A stretch of 64,000 bases of DNA, taken from Pelomonas sp. Root1444 (GTDB lineage Bacteria; Pseudomonadota; Gammaproteobacteria; Burkholderiales; Burkholderiaceae_C). This document shows positions 8,198 to 16,502 of this stretch, piece after piece; position 1 is the first letter of the stretch; each line of letters opens with the position of its first letter. The position numbers were made by a program, and so were the translations under genes. Below the pieces are notes generated by a model. That model was not told the DNA's origin. It saw nothing but the letters and a program-made list of their open reading frames with translations, and did no database searches. The stretch spans positions 379,306 to 443,305 of the forward strand of contig NZ_LMFP01000003.1 of NCBI RefSeq assembly GCF_001426885.1, given 5' to 3'.

Positions 8198-8805
8198 CGC
8201 GGCGACCCCGGCTGCAGCGGCTCGGCCAGCGCGACGAGGGGCGACGCGCGCAGCGCCGCCAGCCCTTGCGCTTGCACCCGCAGCAGCCACGCGCCCGTCT
8301 CGGTCGGCCCGGCGACGACGCTGGCGCCCTCGGCCTGCAGCAGCTCGCGCAGCGCCTGCTCGCTGGTGCCGGGCTTGAACATGACGAGGGCATCCGCCGC
8401 GACCGGCGCGCTGTCGACCGGGGCCGACAGGCCCTGGTAGGCCGGCGCATCGTCGCGCGCCTGCAGCCACAGGCCCAGCAGCATTGCCACCGCCGCCCCC
8501 TGCAGGCCCAGGGCCCAGGGCATCCAGCGCGGCGCGCGGGTCGCGGCGGCGGGCCGCGGCAGCTTGGCGCGCATCTTGGCGAGGCCCGCCTCGACGTCGC
8601 CGCCCTGGGGCAGCGCGTCGCCCATGGTCAGCAGCGTCTGCATCGGCAGCTCGGCGGCCAGTTCATTGCGGCAGGCCTGGCAGTGCAGCAGGTGCTGTTG
8701 CACCTCGCCCATCTCTTCAACGCCGAGCTGGCCGCGCGCATACCAGGGCAGCAAGGCCTGAATGGCCACGTGCTCATCATGTTTCATGGGGACGACGGTA
8801 CTCAT
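8194..8805 (-). CDS. Zinc-finger anti-sigma factor with a prodomain-like periplasmic tail
   Basis: A 203-residue membrane protein. The N-terminal part has a zf-HC2 type motif (HLLHCQACRNEL, about residues 38-49), which in anti-sigma factors holds the ECF sigma factor. One membrane segment follows (about 93-112). The periplasmic C-terminal part (about 135-200) reads ADALVMFKPGTSEQALRELL and ends LVALAEP. That pattern resembles the propeptide (fervidolysin/I9-like) of subtilases. I took ATG 8805, seven bases after GGAG, rather than the GTG three bases upstream. It overlaps the sigma gene in front and the S8 protease gene behind. Confidence 0.85.
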   Translation of the reverse strand: MSTVVPMKHDEHVAIQALLPWYARGQLGVEEMGEVQQHLLHCQACRNELAAELPMQTLLTMGDALPQGGDVEAGLAKMRAKLPRPAAATRAPRWMPWALGLQGAAVAMLLGLWLQARDDAPAYQGLSAPVDSAPVAADALVMFKPGTSEQALRELLQAEGASVVAGPTETGAWLLRVQAQGLAALRASPLVALAEPLQPGSPR

Positions 8806-9428
8806 CACGGTTCTCCTTGGCCAGCGCCCGCCAGGTCATCCAGCAGCAGGCGCAGCCGGCGGCGCGCGTAGAACATGCGCGTCTTGACGGTCTCGGGCGG
8901 GCAGCCGACGACCTCGGCGATCTCGCCATAGGCCATGTCATGGAAATAGCACAGCTCGACGACGGCGCGGTGCTCGGGCGACAGCTCGGCCAGCGCCTCG
9001 GCCAGGCGCACGCGCAGCTGCGCCAGGCCCAGCTGCTGCTCTGGGCCGGGGCCGGGGTCGGCGGGCTCCTCGCAGTCGTCGGCATCCACCGGCAGGTCCT
9101 GCCGGCTCAGCGCCTTGAGCGCCTTGCGGTAGGCGATGCCGAAGATCCAGGTCGACAGCTTGCTACGGCCGTCGAAGCTGTCGGCGCGCTGCCAGACCAC
9201 CATCAGCGTGTCGTTCAGCACCTCTTCGACCAGATCGCCATGGCGCAGCATGTGCACCAGAAAGCGCCACAGCCGCGGGTGGTAGAGGCGGTAGAGCGTC
9301 TCGAAATCGGCGCGCTGGCCCCGTTTGATGCTGGCCAGCAGCTCCAGCTCGAGCTGCTCGGACGCCGGCCCGCGGGCGGGCGCCGCGCCGTCGTCGCGCT
9401 TTTTCTTGAGGCTGGGCCACTTCAACAT
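8805..9428 (-). CDS. ECF-family RNA polymerase sigma factor
   Basis: A 207-residue sigma-70 family protein lacking region 3. Region 2 lies at about 40-110 (FETLYRLYHPRLWRFL, VEEVLNDTLMVVW, STWIFGIAYRKAL). Region 4 lies at about 142-195 (LAELSPEHRAVVELCYFHDMAYGEIAEVVGCP read in short pieces, then ETVKTRMFYARRRL). It is the first gene of a set with an anti-sigma factor and an S8 protease. A GGAACT on the minus strand (9473-9468), about 40 bases before the start, could be an ECF-type -35 box for autoregulation; the -10 is unclear. The start is ATG 9428; no strong ribosome site is seen. Confidence 0.93.
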   Translation of the reverse strand: MLKWPSLKKKRDDGAAPARGPASEQLELELLASIKRGQRADFETLYRLYHPRLWRFLVHMLRHGDLVEEVLNDTLMVVWQRADSFDGRSKLSTWIFGIAYRKALKALSRQDLPVDADDCEEPADPGPGPEQQLGLAQLRVRLAEALAELSPEHRAVVELCYFHDMAYGEIAEVVGCPPETVKTRMFYARRRLRLLLDDLAGAGQGEP

Positions 9429-9542
9429 GCTTGCCAGACCAGGGTTTTTCAGGGTTCGATGGGGCTGAGTTCCGGCTCGGCAGCAAAAGGTTCAAAGCCA
9501 TCGTATCGGGCGGCGCCGCCCAGGGGCGCTATCGTTGCGCCC

Positions 9543-10706
9543 ATGAGCGATGCCGGCGCCCTGTCCCTGCCCCCCGAGCCCCAGGACTGGGCGGGTGGCT
9601 CGGCCGACGCCGAACCGCAACTGCTGGCCGCCGGCCCGCGGGAATGGCGGGTCAGCGGCGACTGGACGCTGCTGGGCCTGCGGGGGCGCTACGAGGAGTT
9701 CCGCGAGCGCGTCGCCAGCGCCGCCACGGCCGGCGACGACCCGCTGTGGGACCTGCGCAACCTGAGCCGGCTGGACACCGCCGGGGCGTTGACGCTGTGG
9801 CAGGGCTGGGGGCAGAAGCCGCCGTCGCGGCTGCTGTGGCTGCCCGAGCACGTCACGCTGTTCGCGCAGTTCATGCAGCCCGCTGCCCTGCCCCGGCGCC
9901 GGCCGGGCCTGGGCCCCGGGCTGGCATCGGCGGGCCTGAGCCTGCTGGCCTTCGCGCGCCACGGCGTCGACATCGTCGCCCTCACCGGCCGGCTGCTGCT
10001 CGACCTGCTGCGCGTGCTGCGCCACCCGTCGCTGATCGGCTGGCGCGAGATCTCGGCCAACGTCTACCGCACCGGCGCGCAGGCGCTGCCGATCACGGCG
10101 CTGGTGGGCTTCCTCGTCGGGCTGACGCTGTCCTACCTGATCTCCAAGCAGCTCAAGGCCTATGGTGCGGACATCTTCGTCATCAACATCCTGGGCCTGG
10201 CGGTGCTGCGCGAGCTGGGGCCGCTGCTGGCGGCCATCATCGTGGCGGGCCGCTCGGGCTCGGCGATGACGGCGCAGATCGGCGTCATGCGCGTCACGCA
10301 GGAGCTGGACGCGCTGTCCGTCATGGGCATCTCGCACACCGTGCGGCTGGTGCTGCCCAAGGTGGTGGCGCTGGCCATTTCGCTGCCGCTGGTGGCGCTG
10401 TGGACCAGCGGCCTGATGCTGCTGGGCGGCATGACGGCAGCCGGCGCCCAGCTGGGGCTGGACCCGGCCACTTTCCTGCGTGCACTGCCTGGCGTCGTCG
10501 AGCCGGCCAACCTGTGGCTGGGCTGGAGCAAGTCCGTCATCTTCGGCGCGCTGATCGCGCTGCTGGCCAGCCATTTCGGGCTGCGCGTGAAGCCCAACAC
10601 CGAGAGCCTGGGCGGGGCGGTCACGCAATCGGTCGTCACCGCCATCACGCTGGTCATCGTCGTCGACGCGATCTTCGCGGTGCTGTTCTCCAACGTGGGC
10701 ATTTGA
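9543..10706 (+). CDS. MlaE-family ABC permease with N-terminal STAS-like domain
   Basis: A 387-residue inner-membrane permease for a lipid-handling MCE transporter. Residues about 20-115 form a soluble STAS/MlaB-like region (WRVSGDWTLLGLRG, LWDLRNLSRLDTAGALTLW). The MlaE domain follows (about 135-385) with several membrane helices and the conserved ELGPLLAAIIVAGRSGSAMTA stretch in two parts. The fused STAS-like part takes the place of a separate MlaB. The ATG at 9543 begins a four-gene set (permease, ATPase, MCE protein, lipoprotein) with short gaps or overlaps. It diverges from the sigma-factor operon across 114 bases. Confidence 0.92.
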   Translation: MSDAGALSLPPEPQDWAGGSADAEPQLLAAGPREWRVSGDWTLLGLRGRYEEFRERVASAATAGDDPLWDLRNLSRLDTAGALTLWQGWGQKPPSRLLWLPEHVTLFAQFMQPAALPRRRPGLGPGLASAGLSLLAFARHGVDIVALTGRLLLDLLRVLRHPSLIGWREISANVYRTGAQALPITALVGFLVGLTLSYLISKQLKAYGADIFVINILGLAVLRELGPLLAAIIVAGRSGSAMTAQIGVMRVTQELDALSVMGISHTVRLVLPKVVALAISLPLVALWTSGLMLLGGMTAAGAQLGLDPATFLRALPGVVEPANLWLGWSKSVIFGALIALLASHFGLRVKPNTESLGGAVTQSVVTAITLVIVVDAIFAVLFSNVGI

Positions 10707-10709
10707 AGC

Positions 10710-11558
10710 ATGGACAGCAGCGAGCCCATCATCGAAGTCGACGGCGTGACCACCGCCCTGGGCGGCCACGTCATCCACCGCGACCTGCACCTGACCGTCT
10801 ACCGCGGCGAGGTCATGGCGCTGATCGGCGGCTCGGGCTCGGGCAAGACGACGCTGCTGCGCCTGCTGCTGGGCCTGGAAGTGCCGCAGGCCGGCAGCGT
10901 GAAGATCTTCGGCCACCCGCTGGGCCGCTGCGCCGTGCGCGACCTGGAGTGCGTGCGCTACCGCTGGGGCGTGCTGTTCCAGGCCGGCGCGCTGTTCTCG
11001 GCGCTCAGCGTGTTCGACAACATCGCGCTGCCGCTGCGCGAGTTGAAGAGCGTGCCGCCCGACCTCGTCAAACCACTCGTCATGCTCAAGCTGGCGCAGG
11101 TCGGCCTCAAGCCCGAGGACGCGCTCAAGCGGCCGGCCGAACTGTCCGGCGGCATGGTCAAGCGCGTGTCGCTGGCGCGCGCGCTCATCCTCGACCCGCA
11201 GCTGCTGTTCCTGGACGAGCCCACCGCGGGGCTGGACCCCGACAGCGCCAAGCAGTTCGTCAAGCTGCTGCGCAAGCTGCGCCAGGAGCTGGGGCTGACC
11301 GTCGTCATGGTCACGCACGACGTCGACACGCTGTTCGCCGTCGTCGACCGCGTGGCCGTGCTGGCCGACCAGCACATCATCGCCTGCGGCCCGCTGGCCG
11401 AGGTCGCGCGCCTGCCCCACCACTTCGTGCGCAACTTCTTCCTCGGCCATGTCGAGCGCTGCGCCGAGGAAGACGTTCGCCGCTTCCGCCTCAGCCTGGA
11501 CGACACCAGCGAGGAAGGCGGCGTGCCCGCCGTGCTTCGCGAAGAAGCTAACGTGTAG
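10710..11558 (+). CDS. MCE/Mla-type ABC transporter ATP-binding protein
   Basis: A 282-residue ATPase that powers the neighbouring MlaE-type permease. It has Walker A GGSGSGKTT (about residues 37-45), a Q-loop (LFQAGALFSAL), the signature LSGGMVKR with its K/R ending, Walker B LLFLDEPTAGLDP and the H-loop VMVTHDVD. These are typical of MlaF relatives. It starts three bases after the permease stop and is followed five bases later by the MCE gene. The substrate class (phospholipid or another envelope lipid) is known for the family; direction of transport cannot be read from the sequence. Confidence 0.94.
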   Translation: MDSSEPIIEVDGVTTALGGHVIHRDLHLTVYRGEVMALIGGSGSGKTTLLRLLLGLEVPQAGSVKIFGHPLGRCAVRDLECVRYRWGVLFQAGALFSALSVFDNIALPLRELKSVPPDLVKPLVMLKLAQVGLKPEDALKRPAELSGGMVKRVSLARALILDPQLLFLDEPTAGLDPDSAKQFVKLLRKLRQELGLTVVMVTHDVDTLFAVVDRVAVLADQHIIACGPLAEVARLPHHFVRNFFLGHVERCAEEDVRRFRLSLDDTSEEGGVPAVLREEANV

Positions 11559-11563
11559 GCCTT

Positions 11564-12532
11564 ATGGAAAACAAAGCCCACGCCATCGCCGCCGGCCTGT
11601 TCCTGTTGCTGCTGGGCCTGGCCCTGGCGGCCAGCGTCGCCTGGTTCCAGGGCGACCGCACGGAGCGGGTGCACTACACCGTCGTCGCGCGCAGCGGCGT
11701 GCCGGGCCTGAACCTGAAGGCGCCCGTCAAGCTGCGCGGCGTCGAGGTCGGCTACGTCGACAGCATCGGCTTCGACCCGGCCGACCCGCGCCAGATCCTG
11801 GTCGACATCGCCGTCGACGCCGCCGCACCGGTGTCCGCCAGCACTTTCGCCCAGCTGGGCCTGCAGGGCGTCACCGGCCTGTCCTTCATCGGCCTGGAGG
11901 AAGCCGATGCCAAGGCGCCGCTGACGCGTGCCGCGCCGGGTGCGCGCATCGCGCTCAAGCCCACGCTGCTGGACCGCCTGGCCGAGAGCGGCCCGCTGCT
12001 GCTGGCCGGCTTCGCCGAGACGGCCGACCGGCTCAATGCGCTGCTCAGCGAGGGCAACCGCGCGCAGCTGAACCGCAGCCTCGTGCAGCTGGAGCAGGCC
12101 GCCGGCGACACCAGCCGGCTGATGGCCGCGCTGCAGCCGGGCGCGCGCGAGCTGCCCGTCTTTTTGAAGGACGCCGACGCGACCGCGCAGCGCGCCAGCG
12201 CCGCGCTGCGCGAGATCGAGGCGCTGGCCGCCGACAGCCGCCAGCTGACGCAGGAACTCAAGACCCGCGTCGCGGTGCTCGACCGCCTCGATGGCGCTGC
12301 CGTTCAGCTGCAGACGACGACGCGCAACCTGGAACTGGCGCTGGTGGGCGACACGCCGCCGCGCACCCGCCCGCTGGTGGCCGACCTGTCCGCTGCCAGC
12401 CGCAGCATCGAGCGCGCCGCCCGCGACGTGGGCGAGCATCCGCAGAGCCTGCTGTTCGGCCGCAGCGGCCAGCCGCCCGGACCGGGCGAGGCAGGTTTTG
12501 ATGCGCGGCTGAAGGCAGGTGGCAGCAAATGA
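11564..12532 (+). CDS. MlaD-family (MCE domain) periplasmic lipid-binding protein
   Basis: A 322-residue protein anchored by one N-terminal membrane helix (about 7-28). The MCE domain follows (about 38-115: YTVVARSGVPGLNLKAPVKLRGV, in pieces, then FIGLEEAD). A long helical C-terminal part (about 140-300) is rich in Ala, Leu, Arg and Glu. MCE proteins form hexameric rings that carry lipids between membranes. The stop overlaps the start of the lipoprotein gene by four bases. The helical tail is of the length seen in MCE proteins that build tunnels or needle-like extensions. Confidence 0.92.
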   Translation: MENKAHAIAAGLFLLLLGLALAASVAWFQGDRTERVHYTVVARSGVPGLNLKAPVKLRGVEVGYVDSIGFDPADPRQILVDIAVDAAAPVSASTFAQLGLQGVTGLSFIGLEEADAKAPLTRAAPGARIALKPTLLDRLAESGPLLLAGFAETADRLNALLSEGNRAQLNRSLVQLEQAAGDTSRLMAALQPGARELPVFLKDADATAQRASAALREIEALAADSRQLTQELKTRVAVLDRLDGAAVQLQTTTRNLELALVGDTPPRTRPLVADLSAASRSIERAARDVGEHPQSLLFGRSGQPPGPGEAGFDARLKAGGSK

Positions 12533-13104
12533 GAGTCGCCCTGCCCCTGATCGCCGCCGCGCTGGCCCTGAGCGCCTGCTCCCTCGCCCCGACCGCGCCC
12601 GCGCGCGCCGTCTACGACCTCGGCCCAGCGGCTGCGGCACCGGCCAGCGGCGGCGCACTGGCCTGGCGCCTCACCGACGTGACCGCCCCGCCCTGGCTGG
12701 CCAGCGAAGGCATTGCCTACCGCCTGGCCTTCCAGCAGGCGCAGCGCCTGGAGCAGTACCGCGACAGCGCCTGGGCCGCGCCACCGGCTGCGCTGCTGAC
12801 CCAGCGCCTGCGCCAGCAGCTGGCGGCCATGCCGGGCTGTGCCGGCCGGCCCGCCGCCCTGCTGGCCGTCAACCTGGACGCGTTCGAGCAGGTGTTCAGC
12901 AGCCCGACCGAAAGCCAGGCGGTGCTGCGCGTGCATGCCACGCTCTGGCCAGCCGGCAACGCCAGCCCCGCCCTGCAGCAGCACTGGCGCCTGGAGCGCC
13001 CTGCCGCCTCGCCCGACGCACCCGGCGCCGTGCGGGCGCTCGCCCAGGTGGTGGACGACTGGCTGCCGCAGCTTGCGGGCTGGCTCGCGGTCTCCTGCCG
13101 CTGA
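12529..13104 (+). CDS. PqiC/LbtC-like ABC transport auxiliary lipoprotein
   Basis: A 191-residue lipoprotein with lipobox LSACS (Cys18). It has the ABC-type transport auxiliary domain: YDLGP near the start, FQQAQRLEQYRDSAWAAPPA in the middle and QVVDDWLPQLAGWL at the end. Such lipoproteins sit in the outer membrane as partners of MCE transporters. It overlaps the MCE gene by an ATGA. About 120 bases of apparently non-coding sequence (13105-13226) separate it from the convergent PEP-CTERM gene. Confidence 0.88.
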   Translation: MRVALPLIAAALALSACSLAPTAPARAVYDLGPAAAAPASGGALAWRLTDVTAPPWLASEGIAYRLAFQQAQRLEQYRDSAWAAPPAALLTQRLRQQLAAMPGCAGRPAALLAVNLDAFEQVFSSPTESQAVLRVHATLWPAGNASPALQQHWRLERPAASPDAPGAVRALAQVVDDWLPQLAGWLAVSCR

Positions 13105-13226
13105 GCAGCCTGCCGTCGTGCCGCAGGCACGGCTGGTGCGCGTCCAAGGCGGCGGCCGCAACGACCTGCAGGACCTGCCCGCCTACCGGCAGGCGATGGC
13201 GGAGGCGCTCGCCGGGCTGCGCTGAA

Positions 13227-14009
13227 TCACCGGCGCAGGCCACGGCGCCGCTGCAGCCAGCCCAGTGCCAGCAGGCCCGTGCCGGCCATCATCCAGCTCG
13301 ACGGCTCGGGCACCGCCGCCGTCATGAACTGGCCCGAGGCGGAGCTGGTCGTCACGCCGTCGGGCAGCGTCCAGCGGAAGTGCAGCGTGTTGCCGAAATC
13401 GGCGCTGGCGTTCGGGCTGCCGGCATAGGGCAGCGCCACGGCCGAGGTGGTGAGCTCGGCGAAGACGAAGTACGTGGCATCACCCAGCGGCACGAACAGC
13501 TCGTCACCGAGCACGGTGGTGCCCGACGCCAGCGCGACGGCGGGCGCGTAGGCGTCCAGGTGGTCGAAGAAATCGGCATGCGCGTGACCGACATAGAAGC
13601 GCGCGGAAGCTTGTGAATTGCCGGGCGTCAGCGTGCCGTCGATGCTGACGCTGAGCTCGACGAGGCCGAGGTTCTTGCCGTTGTGGAAGGTGACGGTGTC
13701 CCAGTAGCGTGCGACCGAGTTGGTGCCCGTCTTGGCATGGCAGCTCGGGCACGGCGTGGCGCCGGACGCCGCGTGCAAGGTGCCGTCGCCGAGCAGCGCC
13801 TGGCCCCAGCCGTAGGAGTACTTGCCGTGGGTCGGCAAGGTATTGGCCATCGCGCTGAAGCTGCCTTCGCCGCCCATGCGGCTGCCGCCGTAGACGCCGG
13901 CATAGGCGCCGTAGTTGGGCGTGGCGGCTCGGGCCGGTGAGAGGGCGAGCCACGCCGAGGCGGCGACGGCGAGCAGCAGCGTGAAAGAGGTCTTGTGGTT
14001 CGTGGTCAT
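13227..14009 (-). CDS. PEP-CTERM protein with a CxxCH haem-binding motif
   Basis: A 260-residue exported protein with a signal peptide (about 1-29, ending ARA). The C-terminus is a full sorting tail: VPEPSSWMMAG, a hydrophobic helix and QRRRGLRR. Unlike ordinary PEP-CTERM cargo it has a CPSCH motif at about residues 87-91, the covalent haem site of c-type cytochromes. His-rich FYVGHAHADFFDHLD lies further on. It is the last gene of a five-gene minus-strand set, 28 bases after the short E1 beta gene. Function is unknown; haem or metal binding is inferred from the motif alone. Confidence 0.85.
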   Translation of the reverse strand: MTTNHKTSFTLLLAVAASAWLALSPARAATPNYGAYAGVYGGSRMGGEGSFSAMANTLPTHGKYSYGWGQALLGDGTLHAASGATPCPSCHAKTGTNSVARYWDTVTFHNGKNLGLVELSVSIDGTLTPGNSQASARFYVGHAHADFFDHLDAYAPAVALASGTTVLGDELFVPLGDATYFVFAELTTSAVALPYAGSPNASADFGNTLHFRWTLPDGVTTSSASGQFMTAAVPEPSSWMMAGTGLLALGWLQRRRGLRR

Positions 14010-14037
14010 GGTGGTTCCTCTGTTGAAAGAATGGGTT

Positions 14038-14505
14038 TCAGGGTTGGATGAGCAGCAGGCTGGGCCAAGGTTGGCCCAGCGCGCCGCGCAGCAGGTCGGC
14101 CGCTTCGGCGGGGGCCCCGGGCAGCAGCACCTGCAGCGCCGGGATGCAACGGAAGATGGCCGCGGCCAGGCCGTCGCCGGCGCCCGCCAGCAGCACGAGC
14201 GGGAACTCGAACTGGCCGCCGCTGAGCGGCCCGAGCGGGGGCACATGGGCGAGCAGGTCGAGCGCCCGCAGCGGCGACTGCAACTGCACGACGGGGCGCA
14301 GGCCCATGGCCGCGGCGCCGAGTGCGCAGCCCACGACACCGGCCTCGGCCAGCGGCGTGTTGCGCACCCGCTCAGCGCCGAAGGCCGCGAGCAGCGCCGT
14401 CTGGCGCGTGGCCACGCCGGCGCCGAGCAGCAGCACACGCTGGTCGGTCGCCATCGCGGCATGGAGGGCCGCCATCACGGCCTGTTCTGAAGTCATCGGA
14501 GTCAT
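14038..14505 (-). CDS. Short E1 beta-like (transketolase pyrimidine-binding) protein
   Basis: A 155-residue protein resembling the first half of 2-oxoacid or acetoin dehydrogenase E1 beta subunits. It has the pyrimidine-binding (Transket_pyr) fold with ERVRNTPLAEAGVVGCALGAAAMGLRPVVQLQ, read in short blocks. Full E1 beta proteins are about 320-340 residues with a C-terminal transketolase domain, which is absent here. It stops cleanly and the next gene starts 28 bases on, so it looks like a stable short form. GAGGA upstream supports ATG 14505. With the E1 alpha gene just upstream it could complete a TPP site. No E2 or E3 gene is present. Confidence 0.75.
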   Translation of the reverse strand: MTPMTSEQAVMAALHAAMATDQRVLLLGAGVATRQTALLAAFGAERVRNTPLAEAGVVGCALGAAAMGLRPVVQLQSPLRALDLLAHVPPLGPLSGGQFEFPLVLLAGAGDGLAAAIFRCIPALQVLLPGAPAEAADLLRGALGQPWPSLLLIQP

Positions 14506-14514
14506 GGCGCGTCC

Positions 14515-15420
14515 TCAGGCGGCTTGCGCCGCGGCATAGGCACGCTCGACCCGCCCCTGCGCTTGGGCCATGCGGCCGGCCAGGTCGTCGCCGCCGAGCC
14601 GCCCCTGGGCGGCCAGTCGGCGGGCGTGGTGCTGGATGGGGTCGCGCCTGAGCCACTGCGCGTGCTCGCTGGCGCAGACGTACGCCTGCTCGGCGGGCTC
14701 GCAGTGGCCGCGCTGGCGGTAGGTCACCAGTTCCAGCAGGCGCGGCCGGCCGCCGTCGCGGATGGCGGCAACCGCCTGCTCGGCGGCGGCGTGCACCGCC
14801 TCGACGTCGTTGCCATCGACCACCGCCGCGGCAAGGCCGTGGCCTTGCACCCAGTCGGCCACATGCTCGCCAGCCATGGCTTCGCGGCGGTGCACGGCGC
14901 CCTGCCACTGGTTGTTCTCGCAGACGAACAGCAGCGGCAGGCGCCAGGTCACCGCCAGGTTCACGGCTTCATGGAAGCCGCCCTGGCAGGCCGCGCCGTC
15001 GCCGAAGAACACGACCGTGAGGCCGTCGGGCTGGGCGCCGAGCTTCTGCGCCAGCGCCACGCCCGGAGCCATCGCCAGGCCTGCGCCGGCGACGGGCGAG
15101 GTCAGCACGATGCCGAGCGAGCGGATCGAGACGTGCATGGCACCGCCCTGCCCGCCGCAGTAGCCGCTGGCGCGGCCCAGCACCTCGGCGAACAGGCGCT
15201 CGGGCGCGGCACCGCGCGCCAGCAGGTGGCCGGCATTGCGATGGTTGCTGACCAGCAGGTCACGCGGTCCCAGCGCCCCGACGACGCCGACGGCGCAGGC
15301 CTCCTGGCCGAGCGCACTGCAGACGCCAGGCTGGCGCGTGTCGATCAGCCGCTGTTCATAGGCACGGATCAACAGCATCGCGTCCAGGCGGGACAGCGCA
15401 TCGGGCATGGCGTGCGTCAT
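14515..15420 (-). CDS. TPP-dependent dehydrogenase E1 alpha-like protein
   Basis: A 301-residue protein like the E1 alpha subunit of pyruvate, branched-chain oxoacid or acetoin dehydrogenases. The thiamine diphosphate and magnesium site is visible: GDGAACQGGFHEAVNLA, with ENNQW downstream. SNHRNAGHLLARG and GGQGGAMHVS are typical E1 alpha blocks. It lies nine bases after the exported-protein gene and nine bases before the short E1 beta gene, in one minus-strand set. Its substrate cannot be read from the sequence. It is a little short for the family (usually 320-400). Confidence 0.87.
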   Translation of the reverse strand: MTHAMPDALSRLDAMLLIRAYEQRLIDTRQPGVCSALGQEACAVGVVGALGPRDLLVSNHRNAGHLLARGAAPERLFAEVLGRASGYCGGQGGAMHVSIRSLGIVLTSPVAGAGLAMAPGVALAQKLGAQPDGLTVVFFGDGAACQGGFHEAVNLAVTWRLPLLFVCENNQWQGAVHRREAMAGEHVADWVQGHGLAAAVVDGNDVEAVHAAAEQAVAAIRDGGRPRLLELVTYRQRGHCEPAEQAYVCASEHAQWLRRDPIQHHARRLAAQGRLGGDDLAGRMAQAQGRVERAYAAAQAA

Positions 15421-15429
15421 GGCGTGTGT

Positions 15430-16494
15430 TCAGTTCAACAGGGCGGCGAGGCGGCCGAGGTCCAGCGCAGCGACGGCGTCGCGCATCGGCCGGGCGTAGG
15501 CGGGGTTGTCGGGGTGGGCGCTGGCGCAGACGGTCAGCAGCTGGATGCGCGTGCGGTTGCGGCCATCCCACGGGAAGGACGGGTCCAGCTTCACCAGTCG
15601 CTTCAGCGGCCGGCCGGCTTCAGCCGGCGTCGGCAGGCGGTGGCGGCCGGTGCCCAGCCGGTAGGGCTCGGCCAGTTGCTCGGCGCTCATGGCGGCGCGG
15701 GTGCGGCGCAGGTCGTCCAGCTCGCCGACCAGCATCTGGCGGTTGCGCCCAAGCTGCTGGTGCAAGCTCACTTCGCCGGCCTTGCGCTGCCGGGCAGTCA
15801 TCAGCAGCAGTTCGGCGGCCTGGGCGTTCTGCGCACGGATCTGCTCGGCCTTGCGCTCCGCCGCAGCCAGGTCGAAGGGCTGCAGCGCGGTCTTGTTGCT
15901 GCGGTCCCAGTCCTCGATCTTGCGTTGCTGCTCGCGCTCGAAGTAGGCCAGCATCTCGCCCACTGGCACGGGCACCCACGGGACGCGGCGCTCCGGGCCG
16001 ATGACGGCGCAGCCGCGGTACACCGGCCAGCCCTGCATCGCCTCGCCGCGCTCGCCTTCGAGGTAGGCGCTGAGCTGCTCGTCGTGCGCCCAGCGGTTCA
16101 TCGTCGCCAGCGGCGCGTTGATGAAGACGCTGAAGCCTGCACGCGGGCCGATGCGCTGGGCCGCCTCGGCATGGATGTCACAGCCCTTGCCCGTCCAGGT
16201 CTCGGGGCCGAAGCCCTGCGCATGGATGACCGCTTCGCGCGGGCGGCGGCTGGGTTCGTCCGAATCCAGCACCGCGCGGGTGATGCGCAGCCGCACGTCG
16301 GGCAGCGCCAGCAGGCCGGGGTTGGGCTTGGCCTGGGCTTCGAACTGGTCCATGGCGGCGTGCAGCGGCTTGAACGACGCATGCTTGACGGGCAGGCCGT
16401 CGTTGCTGATCGGCTCGGCGGCATCGGGGGCCCAGCAGTGCGCGTGGACGGCGCCGGCCGCGAGCAGCAGCGTGAAGCACGAGGCTTGCTTCAT
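15430..16494 (-). CDS. Exported protein of unknown function
   Basis: A 354-residue protein with a signal peptide (about 1-19, ending VHA) followed by HCWAPDA. I do not recognise a family. The first half has several Pro/Trp-rich blocks. The middle (about 195-290) is a long charged helical region, likely coiled coil (FEREQQRKIEDWDRS, AERKAEQIRAQNAQAAELL). It sits between a lipoprotein gene (eight bases upstream) and the E1 alpha gene (nine bases downstream), and it is exported while its downstream neighbours look cytoplasmic. ATG 16494 is chosen because the signal peptide starts there. Confidence 0.7.
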   Translation of the reverse strand: MKQASCFTLLLAAGAVHAHCWAPDAAEPISNDGLPVKHASFKPLHAAMDQFEAQAKPNPGLLALPDVRLRITRAVLDSDEPSRRPREAVIHAQGFGPETWTGKGCDIHAEAAQRIGPRAGFSVFINAPLATMNRWAHDEQLSAYLEGERGEAMQGWPVYRGCAVIGPERRVPWVPVPVGEMLAYFEREQQRKIEDWDRSNKTALQPFDLAAAERKAEQIRAQNAQAAELLLMTARQRKAGEVSLHQQLGRNRQMLVGELDDLRRTRAAMSAEQLAEPYRLGTGRHRLPTPAEAGRPLKRLVKLDPSFPWDGRNRTRIQLLTVCASAHPDNPAYARPMRDAVAALDLGRLAALLN

Positions 16495-16502
16495 GGCGGC
16501 GC

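Noticed and set aside
9468-9473. ECF-type -35 box (GGAACT) before the sigma factor
   Set aside because: Mentioned only as support; the -10 element is unclear, so it is not listed as a promoter.
13105-13226. Short open reading after the PqiC-like gene, ending in a stop at 13225
   Set aside because: Only a tail-like reading (VRVQGGGRNDLQDL) with no start or recognised domain; possibly a remnant, not enough to call.
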